A stretch of DNA of 64,000 nucleotides from Variovorax atrisoli 110B (GCF_000382045.1 NZ_KB907451.1:124001-188000), one strand, 5' to 3'; counted from the first letter of the stretch, positions 27,842-37,785 are shown. The notes: generated from the sequence alone by a model not told the origin. Numbers and translations are program-made.

Positions 27842-28305
27842 GCGCCGTGCCATGGACCTTGCGGCGCGCGGACATCACCGATGCCCCGGCCATCGGCGAA
27901 TGCGCTGTGGAAGCCTTTCGCCACTACATTCCGCGCCTCGGCCTCACGCCTATTCCGATGACGAAGGACTACGGCGCGGCGATCGCCAACGCGCAGGTCT
28001 GGGTCGCGCAGCAGCATGAGCGAATCGTCGCCGCGCTGGTGCTCGACGTCACCGACGAAGGCTTCCTGATCGACGTGATCGCGGTGCGCCCCGCGCAGCA
28101 GGGCACCGGCGTGGGCCGCGCGTTGCTCGAGCTCGCGGAGCACGAAGCGCTGCGGCAGGGCCACGACTCGGTCTACCTCTTCACCAACGAGAAGATGACC
28201 GAGAACCGCGCACTGTACGAACGCATCGGCTACGTCGAGTACAAGCGACTCGCCTTCGCCGAGCGCACGCGCGTCTTTCTTCGCAAGCAACTGAGAAAGC
28301 GATGA
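27838..28305 (+). CDS. GNAT-family N-acetyltransferase
   Basis: 155 residues. The acetyl-CoA loop is VRPAQQGTGVGRALLELAEHEALRQG, followed by SVYLFTNEKMTENRALYERIGYVE and YKRLAFAERTRVFL. Strand beta4 (LVLDVTDEGFLIDVIAV) precedes the loop as expected. Substrate unknown. Coupled by ATGA overlaps to the RidA gene upstream and the VOC gene downstream. Confidence 0.9.
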   Translation: MSAVPWTLRRADITDAPAIGECAVEAFRHYIPRLGLTPIPMTKDYGAAIANAQVWVAQQHERIVAALVLDVTDEGFLIDVIAVRPAQQGTGVGRALLELAEHEALRQGHDSVYLFTNEKMTENRALYERIGYVEYKRLAFAERTRVFLRKQLRKR

Positions 28306-29063
28306 CCACGATGCAGCTCGAACGCATCCATCACGTCGCCGTCATCTGTTCAAACTACGCGATATCGAAGCGCTTCTACACCGAGGTGCTGGGGCTGCGA
28401 GTGATCGCGGAAAACTACCGTGCAGCCCGCGATTCCTACAAGCTCGACCTCGCCCTGCCCGACGGCTCGCAGATCGAACTCTTCTCCTTCCCCGACGCAC
28501 CCGCGCGGCCGACCCGGCCCGAGGCGCAGGGCCTGCGGCATCTGTCCTTCGAAGTGCACGACGTGCAGGCCGCCGCCGCCGAACTCGCGGCGCAGGGCAT
28601 CGCCGTGGAGCCCTTGCGCATCGACGAATACACGGGCCGGCGCTTCACCTTCTTCGCCGACCCCGACGGCCTGCCGCTCGAACTCTACGAAGCCGCACCA
28701 GGCAAGGACCTCGAGGCGCTGCTGCTGGAGCTAGAGAGCGCGCTGCTCCTGCGCGAGGTGCGTGCGAGCGCCGCCCGGCTTGAGGAACTGCTCGACGACG
28801 ACTTCCACGAGCTCGGCGTCTCGGGCACGGTGTGGACGCGTGCCGCCATCGTAGAGGCGCTGCGCGACGAAGCGTTTTCCGAACGCACGATCTCGGACTT
28901 CCGCGTGAAGCGCATGGCATCCGACGTGGCGCTGGTCACCTACCGCGCGCATCGCGAAGCCATTCCCGAGCGTCCTGCTGCGGACTCGCTTCGCAGCTCG
29001 CTGTGGAAACTGCGCGCCGGCCGCTGGCGCATGGCCTTCCACCAGGGCACGCCGCTGGCCTGA
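28302..29063 (+). CDS. VOC protein (GloA2/YaeR-like) fused to a DUF4440 domain
   Basis: 253 residues in two parts. Residues 1-130 are a single VOC module of the YaeR/GloA2 type: IHHVAVICSNYAISKRFYTEVLGLRVIAEN, GLRHLSFEVHDVQAAAAEL and FTFFADPDGLPLELYE, with metal-site His and Glu. Residues ~140-253 (ALLLREVRASAARLEELLDDDFHELGVSGTVWTRAAIVEAL, WKLRAGRWRMAFHQGTPL) are a SnoaL/NTF2-like DUF4440 domain. The two are normally separate proteins. Last gene of the OYE-RidA-GNAT unit; function of the fusion unknown. Confidence 0.85.
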   Translation: MTTMQLERIHHVAVICSNYAISKRFYTEVLGLRVIAENYRAARDSYKLDLALPDGSQIELFSFPDAPARPTRPEAQGLRHLSFEVHDVQAAAAELAAQGIAVEPLRIDEYTGRRFTFFADPDGLPLELYEAAPGKDLEALLLELESALLLREVRASAARLEELLDDDFHELGVSGTVWTRAAIVEALRDEAFSERTISDFRVKRMASDVALVTYRAHREAIPERPAADSLRSSLWKLRAGRWRMAFHQGTPLA

Positions 29064-29073
29064 GCGCCGCAGT

Positions 29074-30501
29074 TCAGGCCACTTCGCCGAACGCCACGCT
29101 GACACGCAGCCCCGTGGGCTCGGCGGCTTCGAGCCGCAGCTCCGCGCCCAGCAGTTCGGCGTAGCGCGAGACGATCGACAGGCCAAGCCCGGAGCCCTGC
29201 CCCAGCTTCTCTCCCGCCGGGCCTTGCGCCCACCGCTGCATCAGGTCGCGCTGTGCTTCCAGCGGAATGCCCGGGCCGTCGTCGATCACGCTCAGCGTAT
29301 GGCCAGCGAGTTCGACCGTGATGGTGCGCCCGCCGTAGCGCAGCGCGTTGTCGATCAGGTTGTCGAGGATGCCTTCGACCAGCGCCTCGTTGGCGTTCAC
29401 GATCACGCCGTCGTCGAGGCCGCGCGCGCCCAGGTCGACACCGCGCGCATCGGCACGCGCCAGGTGCCGCAGCACCGTCTGCTCGGCCAGCACGTCGAGG
29501 CGCACCGGCACGCGCTTGAGCTCTGTGCGCGCCTCCTCGGCCAGTGCGAGCGCCAGCAGCTGGTCGATGAGGTGGCTGGCGCGCGCCTGGCGCTCCGAAA
29601 CGCGCTCGAGCTGCTCGCGCCATACCTTGGTGTCGTGCTGGGCCAGGCCGTATTCGGCCAGCGCGCGGATGCCCGCCAGCGGCGTGCGCAGCTCATGCGC
29701 CACGTTGCCCACGAACTCGCGCTGCGCCTGCACGCTGTTGCCCAGCCGCTCGAACAGCGAATTGACCGCATTGCCCAGGCGCTGGATCTCGCGCGAGGTC
29801 TGCACCACCGGCACCGGGGAAAGATCGCGCACGTCGCGCCGGTCGAGCGCGCGCTGCAGGTCGCCCAGGGGCCGCAGGTCGCTGCGGATGCCATGCCAGA
29901 GCCACACCGCGAGCAGGATCAGCAGCACGATCTGCGGCGCGAGCGCATAGCCCAGCAGCTGCCGCACCAGCGCGGTTCGGCTCAGCGTGGTCTGCGCGAT
30001 GATCACGCGGTAGGGCATGCTGATGTCGGGCTCGGCGTCGTGCTCGAGCACCACCGCACGCAGCGTGCTGCCTTCGTAGTTCACGTCGGAGAAGCGATAG
30101 CGCGAGCCGTCCACCGGCAGCGGCGCCTGCAGGCCCGCCTGGCCCGAGATCAGCGAGCCGTCGAGCCGCTGCACCGCGAAGTACACCTTGTCGACCTGGT
30201 CGAAGAGCACGGTGGCCACCTCGCGCGGAGAGAGCATCAGCTCGATGCCGCGCTCGCCGGCCTGCACGTTGGCCGACAGCGCATAGGCGTCGTCGAGCAT
30301 GCCGCGGTCGAAGGCCTGTTCGGAGAAGTAGTTGGCGATGACCAGCGCGATGACCGCGCCGACCATCCACGTGAGCGCCAGCGGCACCAGCACGTTGCGC
30401 AGCACGCGCTGCGTGAGCGACGGCGCGCGCACCGCAGCCGTCTGCGATTCGGTGATGGTCTGTTGCTGCTGCCCGTTCACGCGCGGACCGGCGTCGATCA
30501 C
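29074..30501 (-). CDS. TctE-like sensor histidine kinase
   Basis: 475 residues. One N-terminal helix (about 35-55), a periplasmic 2CSK_N-type sensor region, a second helix (LGYALAPQIVLLILLAVWLW), HAMP, then the H-box FVGNVAHELRTPLAGIRAL, N-box NLIDNALRYGG, and G-boxes DDGPGIP and GQGSGLGLSIV. The start is a GTG overlapping the regulator stop as GTGA. The TctDE/QseBC family senses tricarboxylates or similar ligands; no transporter is adjacent, so the signal is unknown. Confidence 0.92.
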   Translation of the reverse strand: MIDAGPRVNGQQQQTITESQTAAVRAPSLTQRVLRNVLVPLALTWMVGAVIALVIANYFSEQAFDRGMLDDAYALSANVQAGERGIELMLSPREVATVLFDQVDKVYFAVQRLDGSLISGQAGLQAPLPVDGSRYRFSDVNYEGSTLRAVVLEHDAEPDISMPYRVIIAQTTLSRTALVRQLLGYALAPQIVLLILLAVWLWHGIRSDLRPLGDLQRALDRRDVRDLSPVPVVQTSREIQRLGNAVNSLFERLGNSVQAQREFVGNVAHELRTPLAGIRALAEYGLAQHDTKVWREQLERVSERQARASHLIDQLLALALAEEARTELKRVPVRLDVLAEQTVLRHLARADARGVDLGARGLDDGVIVNANEALVEGILDNLIDNALRYGGRTITVELAGHTLSVIDDGPGIPLEAQRDLMQRWAQGPAGEKLGQGSGLGLSIVSRYAELLGAELRLEAAEPTGLRVSVAFGEVA

Positions 30502-31187
30502 ACCTCGGCTTCGAGCAGGTAGCCGATGCCGCGCAGCGTACGGATGCTCGCGCCCGTGCCCTGCAGCTTCTTGCGCAGGCGGGAGATGAAGGCCTCCAGC
30601 GCGTTGTCGCCGAGCGATTCGTCGAAGCTCGAGAGCTTGTCGGACAGCGCACGCTTGCTCACCGTGCGCCCCGGCGGGCTCATGAGCTCCCACAGCACCT
30701 CGAACTCGCGCGCGGGCAGGTCGAGCGGGCCGTTCGCAGTGGAGAAGCGACGCGCCTTGCGGTCGAGCTTGAGCTGGCCCAGCAGCACGATGTCTTCCGT
30801 GCCCTTGGCGCGGCGCACCAGCGCGCGCAGGCGGGCTTCGACCTCGGCCAGGTCGAAGGGCTTGCCGAGGTAGTCGTCGGCGCCTGCGTCGAGGCCGGCG
30901 ATGCGTTCCTCGGTTCGCCCGCGCGCCGTGAGCACGAGCACCGGTGTGCGGTCGCCGCGCGCACGCGCCTGCCGCAGCGCCGTGAGGCCGCTTGCAAGGC
31001 CGCTGGTGGGGCTCGCGGTGGCGGGCAGGTTGAGGTCGAGCAGCACTGCGTCGAAGGGCTGCACGCGCCACAGGTGATCGGCGTCTTCGACGTTGGTGGA
31101 AACGTCGACGCGATGGCCTGCATCGGCAAGGCTGCGCACCATCACATCGCGCAGAACGGTGTCGTCTTCGACAAGCAGAATTCGCAT
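30498..31187 (-). CDS. OmpR-family response regulator (TctD/QseB-like)
   Basis: 229 residues. Receiver with acidic pocket EDD (7-9), phospho-acceptor Asp51 in LLDLNLPA, Thr in VLTARG and Lys in YLGKPFD. The C-terminal winged helix has LPAREFEVLWELMSPPGRTVSKRALSDKL and the recognition helix region ALEAFISRLRKKLQG, ending IRTLRGIGYLLEAEV. First gene of the two-gene operon with the kinase; translationally coupled. Confidence 0.94.
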   Translation of the reverse strand: MRILLVEDDTVLRDVMVRSLADAGHRVDVSTNVEDADHLWRVQPFDAVLLDLNLPATASPTSGLASGLTALRQARARGDRTPVLVLTARGRTEERIAGLDAGADDYLGKPFDLAEVEARLRALVRRAKGTEDIVLLGQLKLDRKARRFSTANGPLDLPAREFEVLWELMSPPGRTVSKRALSDKLSSFDESLGDNALEAFISRLRKKLQGTGASIRTLRGIGYLLEAEV

Positions 31188-31324
31188 GGTCTCTGAATGG
31201 TTGGGGGTAATCTGCCTTGCGAACGACGGGTCAGCGGCCGGTCAGTCGCTCCAAGCGATAAACGCAGCATGAGCATACGACAGCACGATGAATCACGGGC
31301 CATTTTCATGGCCCGAACCACACG

Positions 31325-32185
31325 ATGAGTGCGCGCGAACCCTCCGATCTGCTGAGCCTGGTTCCTCCCGAGGTGCAAGGCACCGCGGTGGTCCTGCTGC
31401 ATGGTTTATGCAGCACGCCTGACGAGTTGCTGACCGTGCAGTCGGCGCTGCGCAGCCGGGGCTATCCGGTCTATCCGCTTTCGATCGAGGGCTACTCGTT
31501 CGACCCCGGCGCACCGCTGCAGCACGCGGCGCCCTACGAACGCTGGCTCGACACGATCCAGGCGCAGGTGAAGTCGCTGCGCGAGCGCCACGACCGCGTG
31601 ATGCTCATCGGCATCTCGGCCGGCTCCTCGCTGGCCCTGGGCGCAGCCATCCGCTGCGGCAGCGACGTCGACGCGCTGGTGCTCATGTCGACCACGCTGC
31701 GGTTCGACGGCTGGGCCATTCCGCGCACGCAGTTCCTGCTGCCGCTGGCCTTCTACACGCCGCTGGGCCGGCTCTGGCAATACCGCGAGCGCCCGCCCTA
31801 CGGCGTCAAGAACGAACGCGTGCGCGCCTGGATCGAGCGCGAGTTGCGCCACCGCAAGATCTCGCGCGCTGGCAGCTCGGTCATCGGGGTGGGCCACCTG
31901 CGCGAGCACGACCGGCTCATCCGCCACGTGCGCCGCAACCTCGAGCGCGTGCAGTGCCACAACGTGCTCGCGCTGCATGCCCAGCAGGACGAGGTGGCCA
32001 GCGTGGCCAACCTGGGCATCCTCGCGCGCGGCCTTCGCTGCCGTGCATTCCGTGCCGTCGTGGTGGCCAACAGCTACCACATGATCACGATCGACAACGA
32101 TCGTCAACAGGTCGTGAGCGAAACAGTGTCATTCGTCGAAGCGGTGGCGCATGGCACGATGCCCGAGCATCCGCTGTACGCCTGA
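31325..32185 (+). CDS. alpha/beta hydrolase (carboxylesterase/thioesterase-like)
   Basis: 286 residues. Oxyanion strand VVLLHGLCSTPDEL, nucleophile elbow IGISAGSS (Ser98), acid in LHAQQDEVAS, and base His in ANSYHMITIDNDRQQV. The pattern is that of Est30/monoacylglycerol-lipase-like enzymes. No signal peptide. It lies 34 bp upstream of an acyl carrier protein gene, a ketosynthase and a fatty acid hydroxylase, so a role in releasing or hydrolysing an acyl chain is plausible but unproven. Confidence 0.85.
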   Translation: MSAREPSDLLSLVPPEVQGTAVVLLHGLCSTPDELLTVQSALRSRGYPVYPLSIEGYSFDPGAPLQHAAPYERWLDTIQAQVKSLRERHDRVMLIGISAGSSLALGAAIRCGSDVDALVLMSTTLRFDGWAIPRTQFLLPLAFYTPLGRLWQYRERPPYGVKNERVRAWIERELRHRKISRAGSSVIGVGHLREHDRLIRHVRRNLERVQCHNVLALHAQQDEVASVANLGILARGLRCRAFRAVVVANSYHMITIDNDRQQVVSETVSFVEAVAHGTMPEHPLYA

Positions 32186-32219
32186 CAACCCCGATCACGC
32201 CCGAAAGGAAAGCATCTCC

Positions 32220-32516
32220 ATGTCTTCTTCCGATCTCTTCTCGCCCACCTTCAACACCATCGCCGCGATCCTGCGCGACGACTTCCGCGTCGACCCCGCG
32301 GCCGTCTCGCCGGCCACCGCGCTGACCGACCTCGGCCTCGACTCGCTCGCGCTGATGGAGTTCGTCTTCGCGGTCGAGGACGCCTTCCATCTGCGCATTC
32401 CCGAAGAGCGCCTCGATCCGCGCGAAGCCGGCATCACGCTGCAGCGCCTGTGCGAAGTGATCGACGCGGAGAGCGCGGGCGACGTCGCGGCGCAGCCCGC
32501 CGAAGCAACGGCATGA
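32220..32516 (+). CDS. acyl carrier protein
   Basis: 98 residues. The phosphopantetheine site is DLGLDSLALMEFVFAVEDAF with Ser42. Acidic four-helix ACP followed by a short Ala-rich tail. It is not next to fabD/fabG, so it is an accessory ACP. The stop overlaps the following ketosynthase gene by 4 bp (ATGA), so the two partners are probably dedicated to each other. Confidence 0.92.
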   Translation: MSSSDLFSPTFNTIAAILRDDFRVDPAAVSPATALTDLGLDSLALMEFVFAVEDAFHLRIPEERLDPREAGITLQRLCEVIDAESAGDVAAQPAEATA

Positions 32517-33796
32517 GCAGCGGCGCAGCGCATTCCGTGCTCGCGGCCTCGGCCGCGCGCGCCGCATCGGCCCCCGTGCGCGTGAGCGGCATCGGCTTCG
32601 TCACGCCCATCGGCCGCACCGTGGAGGCCTTTGACGAAGCGCTCTTCGCGGGCCGCTCGGCCGTGCGCGCGCAGACGCTGGAGATCAAGGGCATGGACCC
32701 GATGTCGCTGGCCGTCGCGGCCTGCGACTTCGACTCGAACGGCATTCGCAGCACCTCTCGCCTGCCGCTGGACCGCGGCACCGCGATGGCGCTCACCGCC
32801 GCCCAGGACGCCGCCGCCGAAGCGAAGCTCGACCTCGAATCCATCGACCGCGACCGCCTCGGCATCTTCTGGGGCTGCGGCCTCGCGGGAGCCGGCAGCT
32901 TCGACAACACCACCAGCGCGCTCTACGGCGAGCAGCGCCGCATGCGCCCGACCACCGTGCTCACCGTGATGCCCAACGCCGCCGTGGCGGAGCTCGCGCT
33001 GCACTTCGGCGCGCGCGGCTCGGCCATCGCCTACGCCTGTGCCTGCGCCTCCTCGGCGGTGGCCATCGGCGAGGCGATGCGCGCCATCCGCGGCGGCTGG
33101 ATCGACGTCGCCATCGTCGGCGGCCACGACGCCATGCTCACGCCCGGCGTGATGGCCAGCTGGCACGCCATGCGCGTGATGGCGCCGCCGCCGGCCGATG
33201 CGCCGTCGACCGCCTGCCGCCCCTTCTCGGGCGACCGCGCGGGCTTCGCCATCGGCGAGGGCGCGGCCGCGCTGGTGCTCGAATCGGAAGCGCACGCGGC
33301 TGCGCGCGGCGCGGAGGCCGCGCCCTTCGTGCTCGCGGGCTACGCCACCAACTGCGACGGCACGCACATCACCAATCCCGACACCGCAGGCCAGGTGCGC
33401 GTGATGCGCGCCGCGCTGCGCGACGCGGGCATTGAGGCTTCCGAGATTGGCCACATCAACGCGCACGGCACGGCCACCTCGGCCGGCGATGCCGCCGAGG
33501 CCGCATCGATCCGCGAGGTGTTCGGCAAGACCGTGCCGGTGAGCGCGACCAAGGCCATCCACGGCCACGTGCTCGGCGGCGGCGGTGCGATCGAGCTCGT
33601 CGCGGCGCTGCGCGCGCTGGCGCGCGAGACGCTGCCGCCCATCGCCAACCTGCAGACGCCCGATGCGGCGTTCGATCTCGACTTCGTGCAGGGCGAGGCC
33701 CGCGAAGCCAAGGGCATGCGCTATGCGCTGTCGAATTCCTTCGCCTTTGGCGGCACCAACGCAGTCATCGTGGCCGGCCGCGCGGCCGATCGCTGA
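32513..33796 (+). CDS. beta-ketoacyl-ACP synthase (FabF-like, accessory)
   Basis: 427 residues with the complete thiolase-fold triad: Cys178 in ACACASSAVAIG, His318 in NAHGTATSAGD, His352 in KAIHGHVLGGGGAIE. GFVTPIGRTVEAFDEALFAGRSAV and SNSFAFGGTNAVIV are standard FabF ends. The nucleophile context (CACASS) departs from the usual TACSSS, as in secondary-metabolite or specialised-lipid ketosynthases. Paired with its own ACP and followed by a fatty acid hydroxylase gene. Confidence 0.92.
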   Translation: MSSGAAHSVLAASAARAASAPVRVSGIGFVTPIGRTVEAFDEALFAGRSAVRAQTLEIKGMDPMSLAVAACDFDSNGIRSTSRLPLDRGTAMALTAAQDAAAEAKLDLESIDRDRLGIFWGCGLAGAGSFDNTTSALYGEQRRMRPTTVLTVMPNAAVAELALHFGARGSAIAYACACASSAVAIGEAMRAIRGGWIDVAIVGGHDAMLTPGVMASWHAMRVMAPPPADAPSTACRPFSGDRAGFAIGEGAAALVLESEAHAAARGAEAAPFVLAGYATNCDGTHITNPDTAGQVRVMRAALRDAGIEASEIGHINAHGTATSAGDAAEAASIREVFGKTVPVSATKAIHGHVLGGGGAIELVAALRALARETLPPIANLQTPDAAFDLDFVQGEAREAKGMRYALSNSFAFGGTNAVIVAGRAADR

Positions 33797-33829
33797 AGAT
33801 TCGCTGAACGCTTCCTGAAAAATCGCGCG

Positions 33830-34960
33830 GTGCATCGGCTGGTCGTTTTCGTGGTGCCGGTGTTCGCGCTGCTCATGGCGTGCGAGTTCGCCTGGGGCTG
33901 GCTGAAGCGGCGCAACACCTACCGCTTCGGCGACACCATCGGCAGCCTGAGCCAGGGCCTGCTGAGCCAGGCTCTCGCGGTGTGCACGCAGCTGTTCCAG
34001 ATCGGCCTGTACGCCATGGCCTATCCGATGGTCGCGATCTGGACGCGGCCCGCCTTCTGGGACAGCGCCATGGGCTGGATCGCCGCGGTGCTGCTGTTCG
34101 ACTTCTTCGACTACTGGCTGCATCGCGCTGGGCACAGGTCGGCCGTGTTCTGGGCCGCACACTCGGTGCACCACCAGAGCCAGCACTTCAACTTCTCCAC
34201 CGCGCTGCGGCAGGAAAGCACGGTCGCATTCCTAGGCTGGGCCTTCTACCTGCCGATGGCCGTCATCGGCGTGCCGCCGGAGCAGTTCGGCCTCGCGGGG
34301 CTGATCGTGCTGGTCTACCAGTTCTGGATCCACACCGAGCACATCGGCAAGCTGGGCTGGTTCGACCGCGTGTTCTCCTCGCCTTCGAACCATCGCGTGC
34401 ATCACGCGGTGAACGACCGCTACATCGACCGCAACTACGGCGGCATGCTGGTGGTGTGGGACCGCATGTTCGGCACCTTCGCCGAAGAGACCGAACGCTG
34501 CGTCTACGGCACGCGCAAGGCGCTCGCGAGCTTCGACCCGATGCGCGCGATCCTCGGTCCCTACGTGCCGCTGCTGCGCGATGCCTGGCACACGAAACGC
34601 TGGCGGGACAAGATCGCCGTGTGGTTCAAGCCGCCGGGCTGGCGGCCGGCCGACGTGGCGGCGCGCTTCCCTGAAGCCGCGTTCTCGTTGGAAGAAGCGA
34701 TGCACATCCACGCTCCCGCGCTCACGCGCGCGCAGGTCGCCTCGGCCGCCCTCCACTTCGCATGCTGGGTCGGCGTGACGCTGGCCTTTCTCTGGCGCGC
34801 GGACGATCTCGCATTCCACACCGGGCTGACGCTTCTCGCGCTCTCGGTCGGCGGCTTCTGGTCCATCGGCGCGGTGCTCGATTCGCGACTTCGCCTGCGA
34901 TGGGCCTGGTGCGCGCAGGCGATGCTTCTGGCGGTCTCGGCGGTGCTGCTCGCCGGCTGA
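33830..34960 (+). CDS. fatty acid hydroxylase / sterol desaturase-family membrane protein
   Basis: 376 residues. Di-iron His motifs: FDYWLHRAGH, WAAHSVHHQSQHF and SNHRVHHAVNDRYIDRNYGG. Helices run at about 1-20, 45-75, 85-105 and 130-160, with two more at the C terminus (about 300-370). The family hydroxylates or desaturates lipid chains (OlsE, alkylglycerol monooxygenase, sterol C5 desaturase). The start is a GTG 33 bp after the ketosynthase stop; no better start is seen. Likely substrate: the acyl product of the upstream ACP-ketosynthase pair. Confidence 0.88.
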   Translation: MHRLVVFVVPVFALLMACEFAWGWLKRRNTYRFGDTIGSLSQGLLSQALAVCTQLFQIGLYAMAYPMVAIWTRPAFWDSAMGWIAAVLLFDFFDYWLHRAGHRSAVFWAAHSVHHQSQHFNFSTALRQESTVAFLGWAFYLPMAVIGVPPEQFGLAGLIVLVYQFWIHTEHIGKLGWFDRVFSSPSNHRVHHAVNDRYIDRNYGGMLVVWDRMFGTFAEETERCVYGTRKALASFDPMRAILGPYVPLLRDAWHTKRWRDKIAVWFKPPGWRPADVAARFPEAAFSLEEAMHIHAPALTRAQVASAALHFACWVGVTLAFLWRADDLAFHTGLTLLALSVGGFWSIGAVLDSRLRLRWAWCAQAMLLAVSAVLLAG

Positions 34961-35019
34961 ACGGCATCGCGGCGGCGCCCGCTATGCTCGGCGCCTTCAT
35001 CGTTGCGGGGCATCCCATC

Positions 35020-35502
35020 ATGCGCAGGCCGGCCACTCCCGAAGACATCGACACCGTCTTCGCCCTCTACATGCACGAGAAGGTCGTGCCCTACCTGGGC
35101 TACGACCCGATGCCGCTGGAAGACTTCAGGCCGATCTACAGGCAACTGCTCGACGGCGGCGACTTCTTCATCTACGAACGCCACGGCCGCATCGCCGGCT
35201 TCTACCGCGCATCGCGCTACACGGGCCGCGTGCGGCACGTGGCCGGACTCGGCACGCTCGCGGTCGACCCCGCGCTGCATGGCCAGGGCATCGCGATGGC
35301 GATGGTCACGGACGCGATCGCGCGGCTCAAGTCGGAGGGCGTCAAGCGCATCGAGCTCATCGTCGAGAGCGACAACGCACCTGCGCTGCGCTTCTACGAA
35401 AAGCTCGGCTTCGAACGCGAGGGCACGCTGCGCAGTTTCTACAAGCGCGCCTCGGATGCACAGGCCATCGACGACCACATCATGGCGCTGCTGTTCGACT
35501 GA
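35020..35502 (+). CDS. GNAT-family N-acetyltransferase
   Basis: 160 residues. Opens RRPATPEDIDTVFALY, strand HVAGLGTLAVDPALHGQGIAMAMVTDAIARL carries the acetyl-CoA loop, and VESDNAPALRFYEKLGFEREGTLRSF ends the fold. An in-frame ATG at 34984 would add 12 residues; the later start fits the family. Substrate unknown. The nearest genes (hydroxylase, copA) suggest no partner. Confidence 0.88.
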   Translation: MRRPATPEDIDTVFALYMHEKVVPYLGYDPMPLEDFRPIYRQLLDGGDFFIYERHGRIAGFYRASRYTGRVRHVAGLGTLAVDPALHGQGIAMAMVTDAIARLKSEGVKRIELIVESDNAPALRFYEKLGFEREGTLRSFYKRASDAQAIDDHIMALLFD

Positions 35503-35526
35503 GCGTGAACGCCGGGCGCGACAAGC

Positions 35527-37779
35527 TCAGGGCTTCCAGCGCCGCAGCAGCAGCGCATTGGCCATCACGCTGACGCTCGACAGCGCCATCGCCGCACCGG
35601 CCACCACCGGGCTCAGCAGCCCGAAGGCGGCGAGCGGAATGCCGGCCACGTTGTAGGCGAAGGCCCAGAACAGGTTCTGGCGGATCTTCGCCACCGTGCG
35701 GCCCGAGAGTTCGAAGGCCTGCGCGACCAGCGCGAGATCGCCGCGCATCAGCGTGATGCCCGCGGCTTCCATCGCCACGTCGGTACCGCCGCCCGAAGGC
35801 GCCATCGCGATACCGACGTCGGCCGCCGCGAGCGCGGGCGCGTCGTTGGCTCCGTCGCCGACCATCGCGACCACGTGTCCGTTGCTTCGAAGAGCGCTGA
35901 CCTGCGCGGCCTTGTCGGCCGGCAGCACGTCGGCGCGGACGTCTTCCGCCGCGATGCCCAGCCTTGCCGCCATCGCCTGCGCCGCACGCAGGTTGTCGCC
36001 GGAAATCATCACCACGCGCAGCCCGCGCGCACGCAGCGTGCGAATGGCTTCGGCCGCCTGCGGCTTGGGTTCGTCGGCGAATGCAAGCAGGGCCTGCACA
36101 TGCGCGGCGCCGGCTTCGTCGAAGCGCAGCAGTGCGGAGACGGTCGCGCCCTGGGATTGCAGGCGCTCGACTTCCGCGCCGTCGGGCATCGCGTCGAGCT
36201 CGCGGCACCAGCGCAGGCTGGCGATGGCCCATTGGACGCCCTCGACCTCGCCGCGCACGCCGCGTCCCGGCGATGCCTGCATCGCGCCCAGCGCGGGCAC
36301 CTGCAGGTTGCGCTGCGCTGCTGCTGAAAGCACGGCCTTCGCCAGCGGATGCTCGCTGCCACCTTGCAGGCTCGCGGCAGTGGCCAGCAGTCTGTCTTGC
36401 GAGGCCGCAGCGCCGGCCACGGGAACCAGCGCGGTGAGCACGGGGCGGCCGATGGTCAGCGTGCCGGTCTTGTCGAAGGCGACAGTGTCGACGCGGTGCG
36501 CGATCTCGAGCGCGCGCGCATCCTTGATGAGCACGCCATGCCGCGCCGCCACACCGGTCCCCGCCATCACCGCAACCGGCGTCGCGAGGCCCAGCGCACA
36601 CGGGCAGGCGATGACGAGCACGGCCACCGCATGGATCAGCGCCGTCTCGATGCCCGCGCCCGACACCATCCAGCCCGCGAAGGTGGCCAGCGCGATCAGC
36701 AGAACCACCGGCACGAACACGGCGGCGACCTTGTCCACCAGCCGCTGGATCGGCGCCTTCGCGGCCTGCGCGTCTTCCACCAGGCGGATGATGCGCGCCA
36801 GCACGCTTTCGGCGCCGACCGCGCGCACCTCGACGACCATGCGGCCGTCGCCGTTCACCGCGCCGCCGGTGAGCGCATCGCCCGGGCCCTTGGCCACCGG
36901 CAGCGGTTCGCCTGTGAGCATCGATTCGTCGACTTCGGAATGCCCCTCGACCACCTTCGCATCGGCAGGTACGCGCTCGCCGGGCCGTACCGCGAGGCGG
37001 TCGCCCACCATCACCTCGGCCAGCGGCACATCGCTTTCCTTGCCGCGGGCGTCGAGCAGATGCGCCACCTCGGGCCGCAGTTGCTGCAGCGCGCGGATCG
37101 CCGACGTGGCCTGGCGCTTGGCGCGCGCCTCCAGCCACTTGCCCAGCAGCACCAGCGTGATCACCACCGCCGAGGCCTCGAAGTACAGGTGCGGCACCAT
37201 GCCGTGGCCGGCATGCTCGCCGCCGACGGCGCGCCACCAGAGCCACAGCGAGAGCCCGAAGGCCGCGCTGGTACCGAGCGCCACCAGCAGGTCCATGTTG
37301 CCGGTGCGCGCCTTCAGCGCATGCCAGCCCGCGCGGTAGAACCGCGCACCCAGCCAGAACTGCACTGGCGCGGCGAGCAGCAACTGGAGCCACGGCGGCA
37401 GCATCCAGTCGAGCCCGAAGAGATCGCCCAGCATCGGCGCCATCAGCGGAATCGACAGCGCGAGGCCGATCGCCACGGGCGCGAAGCCGGCCCAGGGAGA
37501 AAGCGTCGCCTCGTCGGCAGCACTGTCCGGGGTACGGGGCTCATAACCGGCGGCACGCACTGCGCGGCGCAGTCGGGCGTCCATGCCCTCGATGCCCTCC
37601 CCGCCGCCAGTCACCACGCGGGCGGATTCGGTCGCCAGATTCACGCTCACGTCCTGCACGCCGGGCACGTTCTTCAGTGCACGCTCGACGCGCATCACGC
37701 ACGAGGCGCAGGTCATGCCGCCGACGGACAGGTCGAGCGTGGCGGTGGGGATCTGCGGGAGATGCTGAACTTTTTCCAT
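35527..37779 (-). CDS. copA: copper-exporting P1B-type ATPase CopA
   Basis: 750 residues. One N-terminal HMA domain with GMTCASC (Cys24, Cys27), eight expected membrane helices, actuator TGEPLPV, transmembrane metal site CPC (Cys392-Pro-Cys394), phosphorylation Asp436 in DKTGTLT, and HP motif SEHPLAKAV. Exports Cu(I) from the cytoplasm at the cost of ATP. Divergent from copZ-cueR with a CueR-type promoter upstream, so induction by copper is strongly expected. Confidence 0.97.
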   Translation of the reverse strand: MEKVQHLPQIPTATLDLSVGGMTCASCVMRVERALKNVPGVQDVSVNLATESARVVTGGGEGIEGMDARLRRAVRAAGYEPRTPDSAADEATLSPWAGFAPVAIGLALSIPLMAPMLGDLFGLDWMLPPWLQLLLAAPVQFWLGARFYRAGWHALKARTGNMDLLVALGTSAAFGLSLWLWWRAVGGEHAGHGMVPHLYFEASAVVITLVLLGKWLEARAKRQATSAIRALQQLRPEVAHLLDARGKESDVPLAEVMVGDRLAVRPGERVPADAKVVEGHSEVDESMLTGEPLPVAKGPGDALTGGAVNGDGRMVVEVRAVGAESVLARIIRLVEDAQAAKAPIQRLVDKVAAVFVPVVLLIALATFAGWMVSGAGIETALIHAVAVLVIACPCALGLATPVAVMAGTGVAARHGVLIKDARALEIAHRVDTVAFDKTGTLTIGRPVLTALVPVAGAAASQDRLLATAASLQGGSEHPLAKAVLSAAAQRNLQVPALGAMQASPGRGVRGEVEGVQWAIASLRWCRELDAMPDGAEVERLQSQGATVSALLRFDEAGAAHVQALLAFADEPKPQAAEAIRTLRARGLRVVMISGDNLRAAQAMAARLGIAAEDVRADVLPADKAAQVSALRSNGHVVAMVGDGANDAPALAAADVGIAMAPSGGGTDVAMEAAGITLMRGDLALVAQAFELSGRTVAKIRQNLFWAFAYNVAGIPLAAFGLLSPVVAGAAMALSSVSVMANALLLRRWKP

Positions 37780-37785
37780 GGCCCG

